Source: Xylanibacter caecicola
Lineage (GTDB): Bacteria; Bacteroidota; Bacteroidia; Bacteroidales; Bacteroidaceae
Length of the DNA: 64,000 nucleotides
NCBI RefSeq assembly: GCF_013166515.1
Contig: NZ_JABKKJ010000007.1
Location: 1-64,000 of the forward strand
Direction: 5' to 3'
Made by a program: the position numbers and the translations under genes. Within the stretch, counting starts at the first letter, position 1. Each line of letters starts with the position of its first letter. Positions 34,407-43,452 of the stretch are shown here, piece by piece. The notes under the pieces are model-generated. The model saw only the letters and a program-made list of their open reading frames with translations. It ran no database searches and was not told where the DNA came from.

Positions 34407-34565
34407 TTAATTCTTGAAGAAATCCTTTACATCCTCATTGGGAACCATCTGCTCGTCAAAAATGTAAGCACCGGTCTTCGGACTCTTCACCATTTTGATT
34501 ACTTTTGTATAAGCGCGACCGTCCTTTGAGCCTTCATGGAGGGTTGCGACCGTTTTCTTTGCCAT
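34407..34565 (-). CDS. DUF4295 family small protein
   Basis: A 52-residue basic protein starting AKKTVATLHEGSKDGRAYTK and ending VPNEDVKDFFKN. It belongs to the DUF4295 family, encoded right after rpmB-rpmG across Bacteroidetes. The Lys-rich start and constant ribosomal neighbourhood suggest a ribosome-associated protein, but this is inference. It starts 23 bp after rpmG and is followed by the operon terminator. Confidence 0.92.
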   Translation of the reverse strand: MAKKTVATLHEGSKDGRAYTKVIKMVKSPKTGAYIFDEQMVPNEDVKDFFKN

Positions 34566-34588
34566 ATCTTCAGATACTTAAAAAGTTA

Positions 34589-34777
34589 TTATTTTATCTC
34601 CTTGTGAAGAGTCATCTTCTTAAGAATAGGATTGTATTTCTTCAATTCCATTCTCTCCGGAGTATTCTTACGGTTCTTGGTTGTTACGTAACGGCTTGTT
34701 CCGGGCAGTCCACTGCTCTTCATCTCTGTACATTCGAGTACAACCTGTACTCTATTGCCTTTAGCTTTCTTTGCCAT
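34589..34777 (-). CDS. rpmG: 50S ribosomal protein bL33
   Basis: 62 residues, [19 protein letters not shown]...[19 protein letters not shown], the complete bL33 of the large subunit E-site region. It is of the zinc-free type, without the CxxC pairs. It follows rpmB by 5 bp. Confidence 0.96.
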   Translation of the reverse strand: MAKKAKGNRVQVVLECTEMKSSGLPGTSRYVTTKNRKNTPERMELKKYNPILKKMTLHKEIK

Positions 34778-34782
34778 TGTGT

Positions 34783-35046
34783 TTATTCTCCTATCACTTT
34801 AATGTCTTTCCAGTCACAAAAGCCTTTAGAAACAGCCTGCTTCAAGGCAGCATCAAGTCCGACTTTATTGATAAGGCGCAGACCTGCTGCACTGACTTTA
34901 AGGCTAATCCAGCACTGCTCTTCTACATAATAGAATTTCTTGCTGAACAAATTAACATCAAAACTACGCTTTGTACGATGTTTTGAGTGAGAAACATTAT
35001 TGCCCATCTGGGCTTTTTTCCCGGTAATTTGACAAATCTTCGACAT
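34783..35046 (-). CDS. rpmB: 50S ribosomal protein bL28
   Basis: 87 residues with [20 protein letters not shown] and [19 protein letters not shown], diagnostic of bL28 in its Bacteroidetes length. First gene of the rpmB-rpmG-DUF4295 operon, with a strong promoter 50 bp upstream. Confidence 0.96.
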   Translation of the reverse strand: MSKICQITGKKAQMGNNVSHSKHRTKRSFDVNLFSKKFYYVEEQCWISLKVSAAGLRLINKVGLDAALKQAVSKGFCDWKDIKVIGE

Positions 35047-35096
35047 TACTATCTACGTTTTTTGTTTTCTTTTTGATACTTATTCCAAACAGGGTG

Positions 35097-35127
35097 CAAA
35101 GTTACAAACTTTTCCGAAATAAACAAA
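35097..35127 (-). promoter_or_regulatory. promoter of rpmB operon
   Basis: On the minus strand TTTG (35124-35127), exactly 19 bp spacer, then TAACTTTG (35097-35104): a perfect Bacteroidetes TTTG-N19-TAnnTTTG promoter. Confidence 0.85.
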
Positions 35128-35234
35128 ATATTTCATTAAATAATCTCATTATTAAGTTTTTTTTCAAGAGCATTGTATGACAAAGCCGTAGTTTTCAATT
35201 ATACAGTACTTTATGCAGTCTGAGAATGACTTTT

Positions 35235-36302
35235 TTACTCCATGTATAGGTAATCATAATGCACTATAGGTCTCACATCATGTTTGCCTATTAGCAGACG
35301 TGCTTCATCGCTGCCATAATTACTGCGACCGATACCCACGACACTGCCGCACTCGTCCATAACGGTAATGATATCACCTTCTTCGAAAACGCCATCTACA
35401 AGTGTCACACCAACCATGAGAAGGCTTACGGCACGCCCACTGCGCAATGCTTCGGCGGCCCTTGAGTTGATATGTACCGTCCCTTTGGCAAAACTGCCGC
35501 TGTGTGCAATCCACTTCTTTACATTGGATACATCATCTTCATTTGGTACGAACTCCGTGTGAAGCGTGCTCTGAGGTGAGGAGACAAGATTTACAAGTAT
35601 GTCATCGCGCCTGCCGTTGGCTATGATGACGCGTATGCCTTCGTCTGCCACCTTGCGCGCAATGTTGCACTTTGTCATCATACCACCGCGTCCGAAACCG
35701 CTTTTCTCATCCTGTACATATTCACTCATGTCCCTTCCATGCCCGACAATCCTTATCACCTGCGAGTCCGGATCGGACGGAGAGCCGTTGTATATGCCGT
35801 CAATGTTACTGAGGATTATAAGCATCTGTGCATCCATCATCGATGCTATAAGACCTGACAATTCGTCATTGTCTGTAAACATAAGTTCAGTAATGCTCAC
35901 CGTATCGTTCTCATTTACAATAGGTATCACGCCGTTCTCGAGCATCACCGTCATACATGCACGCTGGTTAAGATACTCCCGGCGTGAGGAAAAATTCTCT
36001 TTCATTGTCAGAATCTGACCGACGGGAATATGATACTCACGAAACAAATCATAATAAAGGTTCATGAGCTTTACCTGTCCCAATGCGGAAAACAGCTGTC
36101 GCTGTTCCACACTGCCGAGCTTACGCTCCACTTTCAGCTCTCCGCGCCCGCTTGCAACGGCACCGCTCGACACAAGTATCACCTCGTATCCTTTATTGCG
36201 CAGCCACGCTATCTGGTCCACTATCGCCGACATACGACTGATGTCGAGCTTGCCGTCTTTGCGTGTTAGGACGTTACTGCCTACTTTAATTACTATTCTC
36301 AT
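35235..36302 (-). CDS. proB: glutamate 5-kinase
   Basis: A 355-residue amino acid kinase with C-terminal PUA domain. RIVIKVGSNVLTRKDGKL and ILVSSGAVASGRGEL hold the ATP/glutamate-binding glycines. IVNENDTVSI, DNDELSGLIA and GFGRGGMMTK are family motifs. The PUA part begins near 270 (GTVHINSRAAEALRSGRAVS). First step of proline biosynthesis. proC lies upstream in the same direction, but proA is not in this window. Confidence 0.95.
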   Translation of the reverse strand: MRIVIKVGSNVLTRKDGKLDISRMSAIVDQIAWLRNKGYEVILVSSGAVASGRGELKVERKLGSVEQRQLFSALGQVKLMNLYYDLFREYHIPVGQILTMKENFSSRREYLNQRACMTVMLENGVIPIVNENDTVSITELMFTDNDELSGLIASMMDAQMLIILSNIDGIYNGSPSDPDSQVIRIVGHGRDMSEYVQDEKSGFGRGGMMTKCNIARKVADEGIRVIIANGRRDDILVNLVSSPQSTLHTEFVPNEDDVSNVKKWIAHSGSFAKGTVHINSRAAEALRSGRAVSLLMVGVTLVDGVFEEGDIITVMDECGSVVGIGRSNYGSDEARLLIGKHDVRPIVHYDYLYME

Positions 36303-36323
36303 TGTGAAATCACATGTTTTGAG

Positions 36324-38063
36324 CTATCGTTTATCCTTTTCCCTTATCTCCACTCTCCGTATTTTTCCGCTTATTGTCTTAGGCAGTTCATCGACAAACT
36401 CTATAATACGCGGATACTTATATGGGGCAGTCTCGCGCTTTACGTGTTCCTGTAGTTCCTTTATCAACAAGTCACCGGCTTTGTCCTTCCAGTCATCACG
36501 CAGCACTACGGTGGCTTTTACCACCATGCCGCGTATGTCATCGGGCACACCCGTTATGGCACATTCCACCACTGCCGGATGTGTCATCAACGCACTTTCA
36601 ACCTCAAACGGACCTATACGATAGCCGCTGCTTTTTATAACATCGTCGGTACGTCCCACAAACCAATAGTAACCGTCTTCGTCTCTCCATGCGACATCGC
36701 CGGTATGATAAACTCCATCGTGCCATACCTTGTCCGTGAGCGCATCATCACGGTAATATTCCTTGAACAGTCCGACCGGCTTTTTCAAAGATTTGAATTC
36801 AACAGAAGATTGGGAAACATGCCCGGACACGCTACCGTTATCCGTATTCAGGCTCTTTTCCGTTCTTTCTCCGGTCAATATTACAATCTCTCCTTTCTCT
36901 CCGTCTTCACACGATGTGCCGTCCTGACGCAAAAGGTCTATATGATACTGCGGATTAGGCATGCCCATACTTCCCGGTTTGGGTTCCATCCAAGGCATCG
37001 TTCCAAGCGTCATGGTTGTCTCGGTCTGTCCGAAACCCTCCATAAGGCGTATGCCGGTAAGTTCAAAGAACTTGTTGTATACGGCGGGATTCAATGCCTC
37101 ACCGGCTGTACAGCAGTAACGGAGCGAGGACAAGTCATACTTTGAGAAATCTTCGTGTATCATAAAACGATAGACTGTCGGCGGCGCACAAAATGATGTT
37201 ATGCGGTATTCTTCAATCTTATGCAACAGCTTGTCTGCCGAGAATTTCTCATGATCGAAAACAAAAACGGTAGCTCCGGCAAACCACTGACCGTACAACT
37301 TACCCCATACGGCCTTTCCCCAACCGGTATCCGCCACCGTAAGATGAATGCTGTCTGAAGAAAGATTATGCCAGAAGACACCGGTCGTAAGATGCCCGAG
37401 GGCATACAAATAGTCGTGTGCCACCATTTTAGGCTTGCCGCTCGTACCGCTCGTGAAATACATAAGCATGGTATCTTCTTTGATATTGACATGTTCCGGA
37501 CGTTTGAACGGTGGCACATTATCCCATTCCGCATGCCAGTCATGAAAGCCTTCAGGCACATCCGGACCAATGCTTACAAGCGTTGTCAACGTAGGACTCT
37601 CCGCCTGCGACATCCTTACCTGCTCCAAAACATATTCCTCACCTGCACATATAATAGCCTTAATGCCGGCTCTGTTGTTCCGGTAAACAATATCATGGCT
37701 TGTCAGCATGTGCGTGGCGGGTATTGCCACGGCACCTATCTTATGAAGGGCAAGCATGGACAGCCAAAACTCATACCGCCTTTTCAGTATGAGCATCACC
37801 ATATCTCCCTTGCCTATGCCAAGCGTAAGGAAATAAGATGCCGCCTTATCGGTAAGCATCTTCAGTTCCTTGAAAGTAAAGGCAATATGCTCATCATTAT
37901 CGTTTGTCCACAACAGAGCTACCTTATCCGGTGCTTCTTCTGCCCAGACATCCATAACATCGTATGCAAAATTGAAATTGTCAGGGATTATAAAGTGTAG
38001 GTTTTCCTTATAGTCATCGACAGACGAGAACGTCGTCTGCTTTAGAAATCTCTCTATCATCAC
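36324..38063 (-). CDS. AMP-binding acyl-CoA synthetase
   Basis: A 579-residue adenylate-forming enzyme of the acetyl/medium-chain acyl-CoA synthetase branch. The P-loop-like MYFTSGTSGKPKM, the GFGQTETTM motif, YHTGDVAWRDEDGYYWFVGR and the C-terminal hinge with KTISGKIRR (catalytic lysine) are all present. It activates a carboxylic acid, likely a short or medium chain, to its CoA thioester. The next upstream gene is an XRE-cupin regulator 45 bp away, a pairing seen repeatedly in Bacteroidetes. Substrate uncertain. Confidence 0.9.
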   Translation of the reverse strand: MMIERFLKQTTFSSVDDYKENLHFIIPDNFNFAYDVMDVWAEEAPDKVALLWTNDNDEHIAFTFKELKMLTDKAASYFLTLGIGKGDMVMLILKRRYEFWLSMLALHKIGAVAIPATHMLTSHDIVYRNNRAGIKAIICAGEEYVLEQVRMSQAESPTLTTLVSIGPDVPEGFHDWHAEWDNVPPFKRPEHVNIKEDTMLMYFTSGTSGKPKMVAHDYLYALGHLTTGVFWHNLSSDSIHLTVADTGWGKAVWGKLYGQWFAGATVFVFDHEKFSADKLLHKIEEYRITSFCAPPTVYRFMIHEDFSKYDLSSLRYCCTAGEALNPAVYNKFFELTGIRLMEGFGQTETTMTLGTMPWMEPKPGSMGMPNPQYHIDLLRQDGTSCEDGEKGEIVILTGERTEKSLNTDNGSVSGHVSQSSVEFKSLKKPVGLFKEYYRDDALTDKVWHDGVYHTGDVAWRDEDGYYWFVGRTDDVIKSSGYRIGPFEVESALMTHPAVVECAITGVPDDIRGMVVKATVVLRDDWKDKAGDLLIKELQEHVKRETAPYKYPRIIEFVDELPKTISGKIRRVEIREKDKR

Positions 38064-38108
38064 AGTCTATACAATAAAAAAATTGGATATATACTAAAAA
38101 GGCATTGG

Positions 38109-38687
38109 TTAAATTATCACAGCCAACAACTTTACCGGCTTGCCGTTCAATGCTCTCATGCAGTGTGGCTGCGAGGCATCGAAATAGATGCTGTCTCCTT
38201 CATTCAAGATAAGGACTTTCTTTCCTAAAGTAAGTTCCATGCAACCTTCTGCAACGACATTGAATTCCTGCCCTTCATGCGAGTTTTTCTTAAGAGGTGT
38301 TTCATCTTCACGAGGCTCCACCAATACTATAAAGGGTTCTGCCTTACGTCCGCGGAAGCCACTTGCAAGACTCTGATAGCGGTATTGGGCTTGCCTTTCC
38401 ACGCTCATGCCCTGCCCCTTGCGTGTAAGGAAATAACTTCCCATGTGCGGCTCTTCTCCAAACAACAGCACATCTAGGGCTATCCCATAGCGTTTTGAAA
38501 TCTTCTGGAGATTGCTTATGGACAGTTCGCCACTTCCCTCCTCCATATTATAATATGTGTCAAGAGACACTCCGCAAAGTTCCGCCATATCTTCTGCCGG
38601 TATATCCAGCACTTCACGAAGCCCTTTCAGCCTCTCTCCTATCTGTCTTATTGTATCGTCCATTTCTCTTTTGTTTGTTTCTGACAT
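38109..38687 (-). CDS. XRE family regulator with cupin domain
   Basis: A 192-residue regulator. Residues about 10-68 are an XRE HTH (IGERLKGLREVLDIPAEDMAELCGVSLDTYYNMEEG). Residues about 115-190 are a cupin_2 domain (EFNVVAEGCMELTLGKKVLI...GDSIYFDASQPHCMRAL). Such regulators sense a small ligand through the cupin. Being just upstream of the acyl-CoA synthetase, it probably controls that gene; inference. Confidence 0.9.
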   Translation of the reverse strand: MSETNKREMDDTIRQIGERLKGLREVLDIPAEDMAELCGVSLDTYYNMEEGSGELSISNLQKISKRYGIALDVLLFGEEPHMGSYFLTRKGQGMSVERQAQYRYQSLASGFRGRKAEPFIVLVEPREDETPLKKNSHEGQEFNVVAEGCMELTLGKKVLILNEGDSIYFDASQPHCMRALNGKPVKLLAVII

Positions 38688-38728
38688 CTACAGATTATTA
38701 ATATATATGCTTAAACAAGCATCTGTCA

Positions 38729-39517
38729 CTATTTAACACCGGCCTTCAGTCCGCGTATCACCGCACTTGTAAATCCGGCATGTTCCATTTCGTTAAGCCC
38801 ACGGATAGTAAGCCCTCCCGGCGTCGTAACCTTATCTATTTCCGCTTCAGGATGATTGCCGTTGGCTATCAGCAAGTCCACCGCTCCTTTTACAGTCTGT
38901 AGAACTATACGTTTCGCATCATCCGCACGGAAACCAAGTTCCACGCCGCCTTCGGAGGCAGCACGGACATAGCGCATGGCGTATGCTATTCCGCAAGATG
39001 CAAGCGTTGTTCCTGCCGACAGCAGACGTTCCTCTATAACGAGCGAACAGCCGACATCGTCAAAGACGTCTTTCATCACCTTTGTCTGCATATCATCGGC
39101 TCCTACAGGAACAATAAATGTCATCGAACTGCGCTCGGCTACTGCCGTATTCGGTATGACAAGAAACAGCGGAAGCATCTCATTGTCTTCCTTTATCATC
39201 CATTCCGTAATCTGTTCCGAGCGCAAACCGGCAGCCACAACAACAAGCATCTGCCTGCGATAGTCTAATACCGGCTTTATTTCTTTAAGCACCTTTTCCG
39301 TTATCCATGGTTTCACGACAACGCATACAATATCTGCCAATGCGGCGGCCTGCCTGTTGTCGGAAGTGACATTAACTCCTGTGCCGGAAAATTTGTCGAG
39401 AGCATCGGGAGAAGGATTTGATGCGGTGATGTCGGAACAGGCAAACATGTCGCCTTTCATAAAGCCCTGAACCATTGCACCGCCCATTGCGCCGACACCT
39501 ATTACTGATATTTTCAT
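38729..39517 (-). CDS. proC: pyrroline-5-carboxylate reductase
   Basis: A 262-residue NAD(P)H-dependent reductase: ISVIGVGAMGGAMVQGF is the Rossmann motif and VVAAGLRSEQI, IPNTAVAERSSMTFI and the C-terminal DKVTTPGGLTIRGLNEME are diagnostic of ProC. Last step of proline biosynthesis. It can also use pyrroline-5-carboxylate derived from ornithine, which fits its place among arginine genes. Confidence 0.95.
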   Translation of the reverse strand: MKISVIGVGAMGGAMVQGFMKGDMFACSDITASNPSPDALDKFSGTGVNVTSDNRQAAALADIVCVVVKPWITEKVLKEIKPVLDYRRQMLVVVAAGLRSEQITEWMIKEDNEMLPLFLVIPNTAVAERSSMTFIVPVGADDMQTKVMKDVFDDVGCSLVIEERLLSAGTTLASCGIAYAMRYVRAASEGGVELGFRADDAKRIVLQTVKGAVDLLIANGNHPEAEIDKVTTPGGLTIRGLNEMEHAGFTSAVIRGLKAGVK

Positions 39518-39606
39518 TATCTGTTCTTATAAATTATTGTTGTCAATATCCATTTCATACAATAAATATGATAGCCGGATATATATCACCTGTATGCCCT
39601 ACCATA

Positions 39607-40743
39607 TCAACCTAACGCCTTTTTCAACCGTATGATAAACTCATCTGCCATCTCCTTGGTAAAGCACAGAGGCGGCAACAGGCGCAAAATATTTGTTGAA
39701 GCACATCCTGTGAAGCAATGCAGTTCGTATACAAGTTTTTCACGGACATGCTTATGCGGGATATCCAATTCTATGCCAATCATCAGACCACGTCCACGCA
39801 CGTCCGTAATATGACTGTTCTCCTTCTGCAATTCCTTTAGTCTGCCTATCAGATAATCGCCTGTCTCACGGGCATTCTCAACCAAATTCTCATCTTCCAT
39901 TACATCAAGTACTGCCAGAGCGGCGCTGCATGCAAGATGATTGCCGCCAAAAGTAGTGCCCAATTGACCATACTGAGGCTTGAACTGCGGCGATATCAGC
40001 AAGGCACCCATTGGAAATCCGTTGGCAATGCCTTTAGCCACAGTAATGATGTCAGGACGTATGCCGAGCCATTGATGGGCAAAGAACTTTCCGCTCCTGC
40101 CGTATCCGCACTGTATCTCATCGCATATCAGCACTGCACCGTGTTCACGACATGCCTTTTGAAGCTTCTGTGCAAAACCGGCATCAGCCAGTCTTATACC
40201 GCCCACGCCTTGTATACATTCTATTATACACGCACAAACGTCACCTTTCTCAAGCTCGCGCTTCCATGCCATGATATCGTTCAACGGCAAGTAGGTAACG
40301 TGGTTGTTGGCATTTATCGGAGCTATGATCTTAGGATTGTCGGTAGCTTCGACAGCCAAAGACGTGCGTCCATGAAATGCTTTTGATGCTGCAAGCACCC
40401 GTGTCCTGCCGTTTGTGAACGATGCAAGTTTCAGTGCGTTCTCGTTAGCCTCCGCTCCGCTGTTTATCAAGAACAGCTGATAGTCATCATATCCACATAT
40501 CTTTCCGAGCCGTGAAGCCAACTTCTGCTGCATTGTATTTATCACCGAATTGCTGTAAAAGCCCAGTTTGTTCAGTTGTTCATTCACCTTATTTATATAG
40601 TGGGGGTGACTATGCCCTATGCTTATCACCGCGTGACCGCCATAAAGGTCGAGATATTCCGTACCTTTATCATCCCAAACCTTGCATCCGCTGCCTTTTA
40701 CTATGTTTATATCCAACAAAGGATAGACGTCAAATAATTCCAT
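39607..40743 (-). CDS. argD: acetylornithine/succinylornithine aminotransferase
   Basis: A 378-residue class III PLP aminotransferase: DLYGGHAVISIGHSHPHY, INSGAEANENALKLA, ICDEIQCGYGRSGKFFAHQ and ITVAKGIANGFPMGALL with the Schiff-base lysine. In Bacteroidetes the arginine pathway runs through N-succinyl intermediates, so the true substrate is probably N-succinylornithine. It follows argC and precedes proC; the argC-argD gap holds a dispersed repeat. Confidence 0.93.
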   Translation of the reverse strand: MELFDVYPLLDINIVKGSGCKVWDDKGTEYLDLYGGHAVISIGHSHPHYINKVNEQLNKLGFYSNSVINTMQQKLASRLGKICGYDDYQLFLINSGAEANENALKLASFTNGRTRVLAASKAFHGRTSLAVEATDNPKIIAPINANNHVTYLPLNDIMAWKRELEKGDVCACIIECIQGVGGIRLADAGFAQKLQKACREHGAVLICDEIQCGYGRSGKFFAHQWLGIRPDIITVAKGIANGFPMGALLISPQFKPQYGQLGTTFGGNHLACSAALAVLDVMEDENLVENARETGDYLIGRLKELQKENSHITDVRGRGLMIGIELDIPHKHVREKLVYELHCFTGCASTNILRLLPPLCFTKEMADEFIIRLKKALG

Positions 40744-40810
40744 TACCGTTTTTGTTTATTGTTTTATATAATAGGGCTTATCATGTTAACTGAAAGCATG
40801 CCAATAAGAG

Positions 40811-40940
40811 ATTGAGGAAGATAAGGGGAGATAATGAGAAGATAGATGAAGATAAGAAACGTATGCCTTGTCGCTTCATATACAACTATTGTCATTTATC
40901 TCCCGTGGCTTTAGCCACATAACTTCCCATAACTTCTTTT
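40811..40940. repeat. dispersed 'GGAGATAA' repeat, copy B
   Basis: Reverse-complement relative of 17729-17836; the core 40848-40926 differs from it at about 8 of 79 positions. It includes the hairpin GTGGCTTTAGCCAC and repeated GAAGATA units. It lies between argC and argD and fills most of the 236-bp gap. Confidence 0.85.
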
Positions 40941-40979
40941 AACTCCGCTTTTTACACCCTCATGGTTGCCAGTTAAACC

Positions 40980-41948
40980 TCAGAAACCGCTTCCTTTCAG
41001 CCTCAGTCCGCTCTTCTCGTCCAACCCGAACATTATGTTCATATTCTGTACCGCCTGTCCGGAAGCTCCTTTCAACAGATTGTCTATACAAGAAGTGACA
41101 AGCAGTTTGTTGCCGTGCTTCTCACAATGTACCAATGCCTTGTTGGTGTTTACAACCTGTTTCAGATTTATAGGCTTGTCACTATAGTGTGTAAACGGCT
41201 CGTCCGCATAAAACTCCTTGTATCCTGCCACTATGTCATCCACCGGAACATCAGTCTTCACGACAAGCGTTGCGAAGATGCCGCGTGCAAAGTCGCCGCG
41301 ATAAGGGATAAAGTCTATCTCCGCATCAAGATGTCCCTGCAACTGTCGCAAACCCTGTTTTATCTCGGGAACATGCTGGTGCTCAAAGGCTTTGTATATA
41401 CTCATGTTGCCCGAACGCCATGAGAAATGCGTTGTACCTACGGGTTTCTGTCCGGCACCGGTACTGCCCGTTATGGCATTTACCGTTACATCTTCCGTTA
41501 TCAGTCCCATTTTCGCAGCCGGAAGCAGACCGAGCTGTATACAGGTGGCGAAACATCCGGGGTTGGCAACATGTTCTGCCTTAGCTATCTCTGCCCTGTT
41601 TATTTCGGGAAGACCGTATATATAGTCATTACCGGGAGCCTTAAGACGGAAATCCTGCGCAAGATCTATGATCTTTACGTTATCCGGTATTTTATTCTCT
41701 TCGATAAACTGCTTGCTCTTCCCGTGTCCAAAGCAGAAAAAGACAACATCTACAGCTTCAAAAGGCATACTGTCCGTAAAGCACATGTTTGTCTCGCCCA
41801 ACAGTCCTTCGTGCACATCGGTAATCATGTTACCGGCATTGCTGCTGCTGTTTACAAACACTATATCCGCATCAGGATGGTTTACCAATATGCGAAGAAG
41901 CTCACCGGCAGTATATCCGGCTCCTCCCAATATTCCGATTCTTACCAT
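40980..41948 (-). CDS. argC: N-acetyl(succinyl)-gamma-glutamyl-phosphate reductase
   Basis: A 322-residue reductase. RIGILGGAGYTAGELLRIL is the NADP-binding start, and the catalytic cysteine is in ANPGCFATCIQL; GTTHFSWRSGNMS and PYRGDFARGIFAT follow. Third step of arginine synthesis. Its ATG is 2 bp after the pspC-like gene stop. Confidence 0.95.
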   Translation of the reverse strand: MVRIGILGGAGYTAGELLRILVNHPDADIVFVNSSSNAGNMITDVHEGLLGETNMCFTDSMPFEAVDVVFFCFGHGKSKQFIEENKIPDNVKIIDLAQDFRLKAPGNDYIYGLPEINRAEIAKAEHVANPGCFATCIQLGLLPAAKMGLITEDVTVNAITGSTGAGQKPVGTTHFSWRSGNMSIYKAFEHQHVPEIKQGLRQLQGHLDAEIDFIPYRGDFARGIFATLVVKTDVPVDDIVAGYKEFYADEPFTHYSDKPINLKQVVNTNKALVHCEKHGNKLLVTSCIDNLLKGASGQAVQNMNIMFGLDEKSGLRLKGSGF

Positions 41949-41950
41949 AA

Positions 41951-42145
41951 TTATTTTGATATCTTATTGTCACTCGGAGCCAAGCCCCATGCCAACAGGT
42001 AAACCCATATTCCAACCGTGCCGCACCATATCAAGGCAAAGGTCACGATACGCACAAGCAAGGAGTCGATATTGAAGTATTCGGCTATACCTCCGCAAAC
42101 TCCGCCAATCTTCTTGTCTGTACTTGACAAATAAAACTTTTTCAT
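41951..42145 (-). CDS. PspC domain protein
   Basis: 64 residues. [23 protein letters not shown] is the PspC-domain signature (Gx-cGGia-yf), then one or two membrane helices ([20 protein letters not shown]) and GLAPSD. PspC domains sense or stabilise membranes in phage-shock systems. Its insertion inside the arginine operon (argG upstream, argC 2 bp downstream) is noted; no functional link is known to me. Confidence 0.9.
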   Translation of the reverse strand: MKKFYLSSTDKKIGGVCGGIAEYFNIDSLLVRIVTFALIWCGTVGIWVYLLAWGLAPSDNKISK

Positions 42146-42235
42146 TTATATCATTATTTGTTTATATATGACACGTAAGATACGGACACAATTAATTGAA
42201 CAATCATATATGCCCGTACCCCATATCAGTTTTGT

Positions 42236-43438
42236 CTATTTTCTTTCATCAGGATGGAGCGAATAGTAGGCACGCAACGGCGTGGATGTAACCTTTATGA
42301 AACCCTTCGCCTCATCACTGGTCCAACCTTTCTGTGTCTCGCCATATTCACCGAACTTGTTCTTGACGAGATCATCAGGTGTGTCCACTCCCACCGTCTG
42401 AAATCCATAAGGACGCAATTCAAGTGTCACCGTACCGTTTACATTACGCTGACTGCTTGTCAACATAGCTTCGATATCCGGCATCACAGGTTCAAGATAC
42501 TGGCTCTCGTGCAAGAACATTCCATACCAGTTAGACACCTGGTCTTTCCAATACTGCTGCCACTTCGACAGCGTATATTTCTCCAAAAACCTATGGGCGC
42601 CAATAATAAGCATCGGAGCAGCAGCCTCAAAGCCCACACGTCCCTTTATTCCGATAATCGTATCGCCTACATGACAGTCACGTCCAATGGCGTATGCCGC
42701 ACCGATTTCTTCAACTTTCTGTATGGCGGCTATCTTGTCTTCATACTCTTTTCCGTTGACCGAGCACAGTTCTCCATGTTTGAAACCGAGACTTACAACC
42801 TCCGGTTCTGTCTTTACAAGATGCTTGAGATATGCGCTTTCAGGCAGTCCCTGAGTAGAATCGAGCAGTTCTCCGCCACAGATACTTGTACCCCAGATAC
42901 CTACATTATATGAATATTTAAGTTTTGTAAAGTCCGCTTTAAATCCATGGGCATTGAGATAATCCACCTCTTCCTTACGGCTAAGATTGCGATCACGCGT
43001 AAGAGTGATTATTTCCACACCTGGAGCCATTACAAGAAACGTCATGTCGAAACGTATTTGGTCATTACCTGCTCCTGTAGAGCCGTGAGCTATAGCATCG
43101 GCTCCTATCTCTTTTGCATACCGGGCAATGGCTATCGCCTGGAATATACGCTCTGACGATACGGATATGGGATAGCAATTGTTACGCAACACATTGCCAT
43201 AAATCATATATTTGAGCGATTTTTCATAATATTCCTGCGTCACGTCAAGCGTCACGTATTTCACCGCTCCCAGCTTATAAGCATTCTCTTCATTGGTCTT
43301 CAACTGCTCATCACTGAAACCGCCGGTGTTCGCACAAGCCGCATAAACGTCATAGCCCATTTCTTTGGTGAGATACATCACATTATAACTTGTGTCAAGA
43401 CCGCCGCTGAAAGCAACAACCACTTTTTTCTTTGCCAT
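42236..43438 (-). CDS. argG: argininosuccinate synthase
   Basis: A 400-residue N-type ATP pyrophosphatase: KKVVVAFSGGLDTSYNVMYL is the PP-loop, AHGSTGAGNDQIRFD and GIKGRVGFEAAAPMLI follow, and the C-terminal helix ends the tetramer domain. It joins citrulline and aspartate. It starts 14 bp downstream of the GNAT gene. Confidence 0.95.
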   Translation of the reverse strand: MAKKKVVVAFSGGLDTSYNVMYLTKEMGYDVYAACANTGGFSDEQLKTNEENAYKLGAVKYVTLDVTQEYYEKSLKYMIYGNVLRNNCYPISVSSERIFQAIAIARYAKEIGADAIAHGSTGAGNDQIRFDMTFLVMAPGVEIITLTRDRNLSRKEEVDYLNAHGFKADFTKLKYSYNVGIWGTSICGGELLDSTQGLPESAYLKHLVKTEPEVVSLGFKHGELCSVNGKEYEDKIAAIQKVEEIGAAYAIGRDCHVGDTIIGIKGRVGFEAAAPMLIIGAHRFLEKYTLSKWQQYWKDQVSNWYGMFLHESQYLEPVMPDIEAMLTSSQRNVNGTVTLELRPYGFQTVGVDTPDDLVKNKFGEYGETQKGWTSDEAKGFIKVTSTPLRAYYSLHPDERK

Positions 43439-43452
43439 ATCACTATTTGTTT

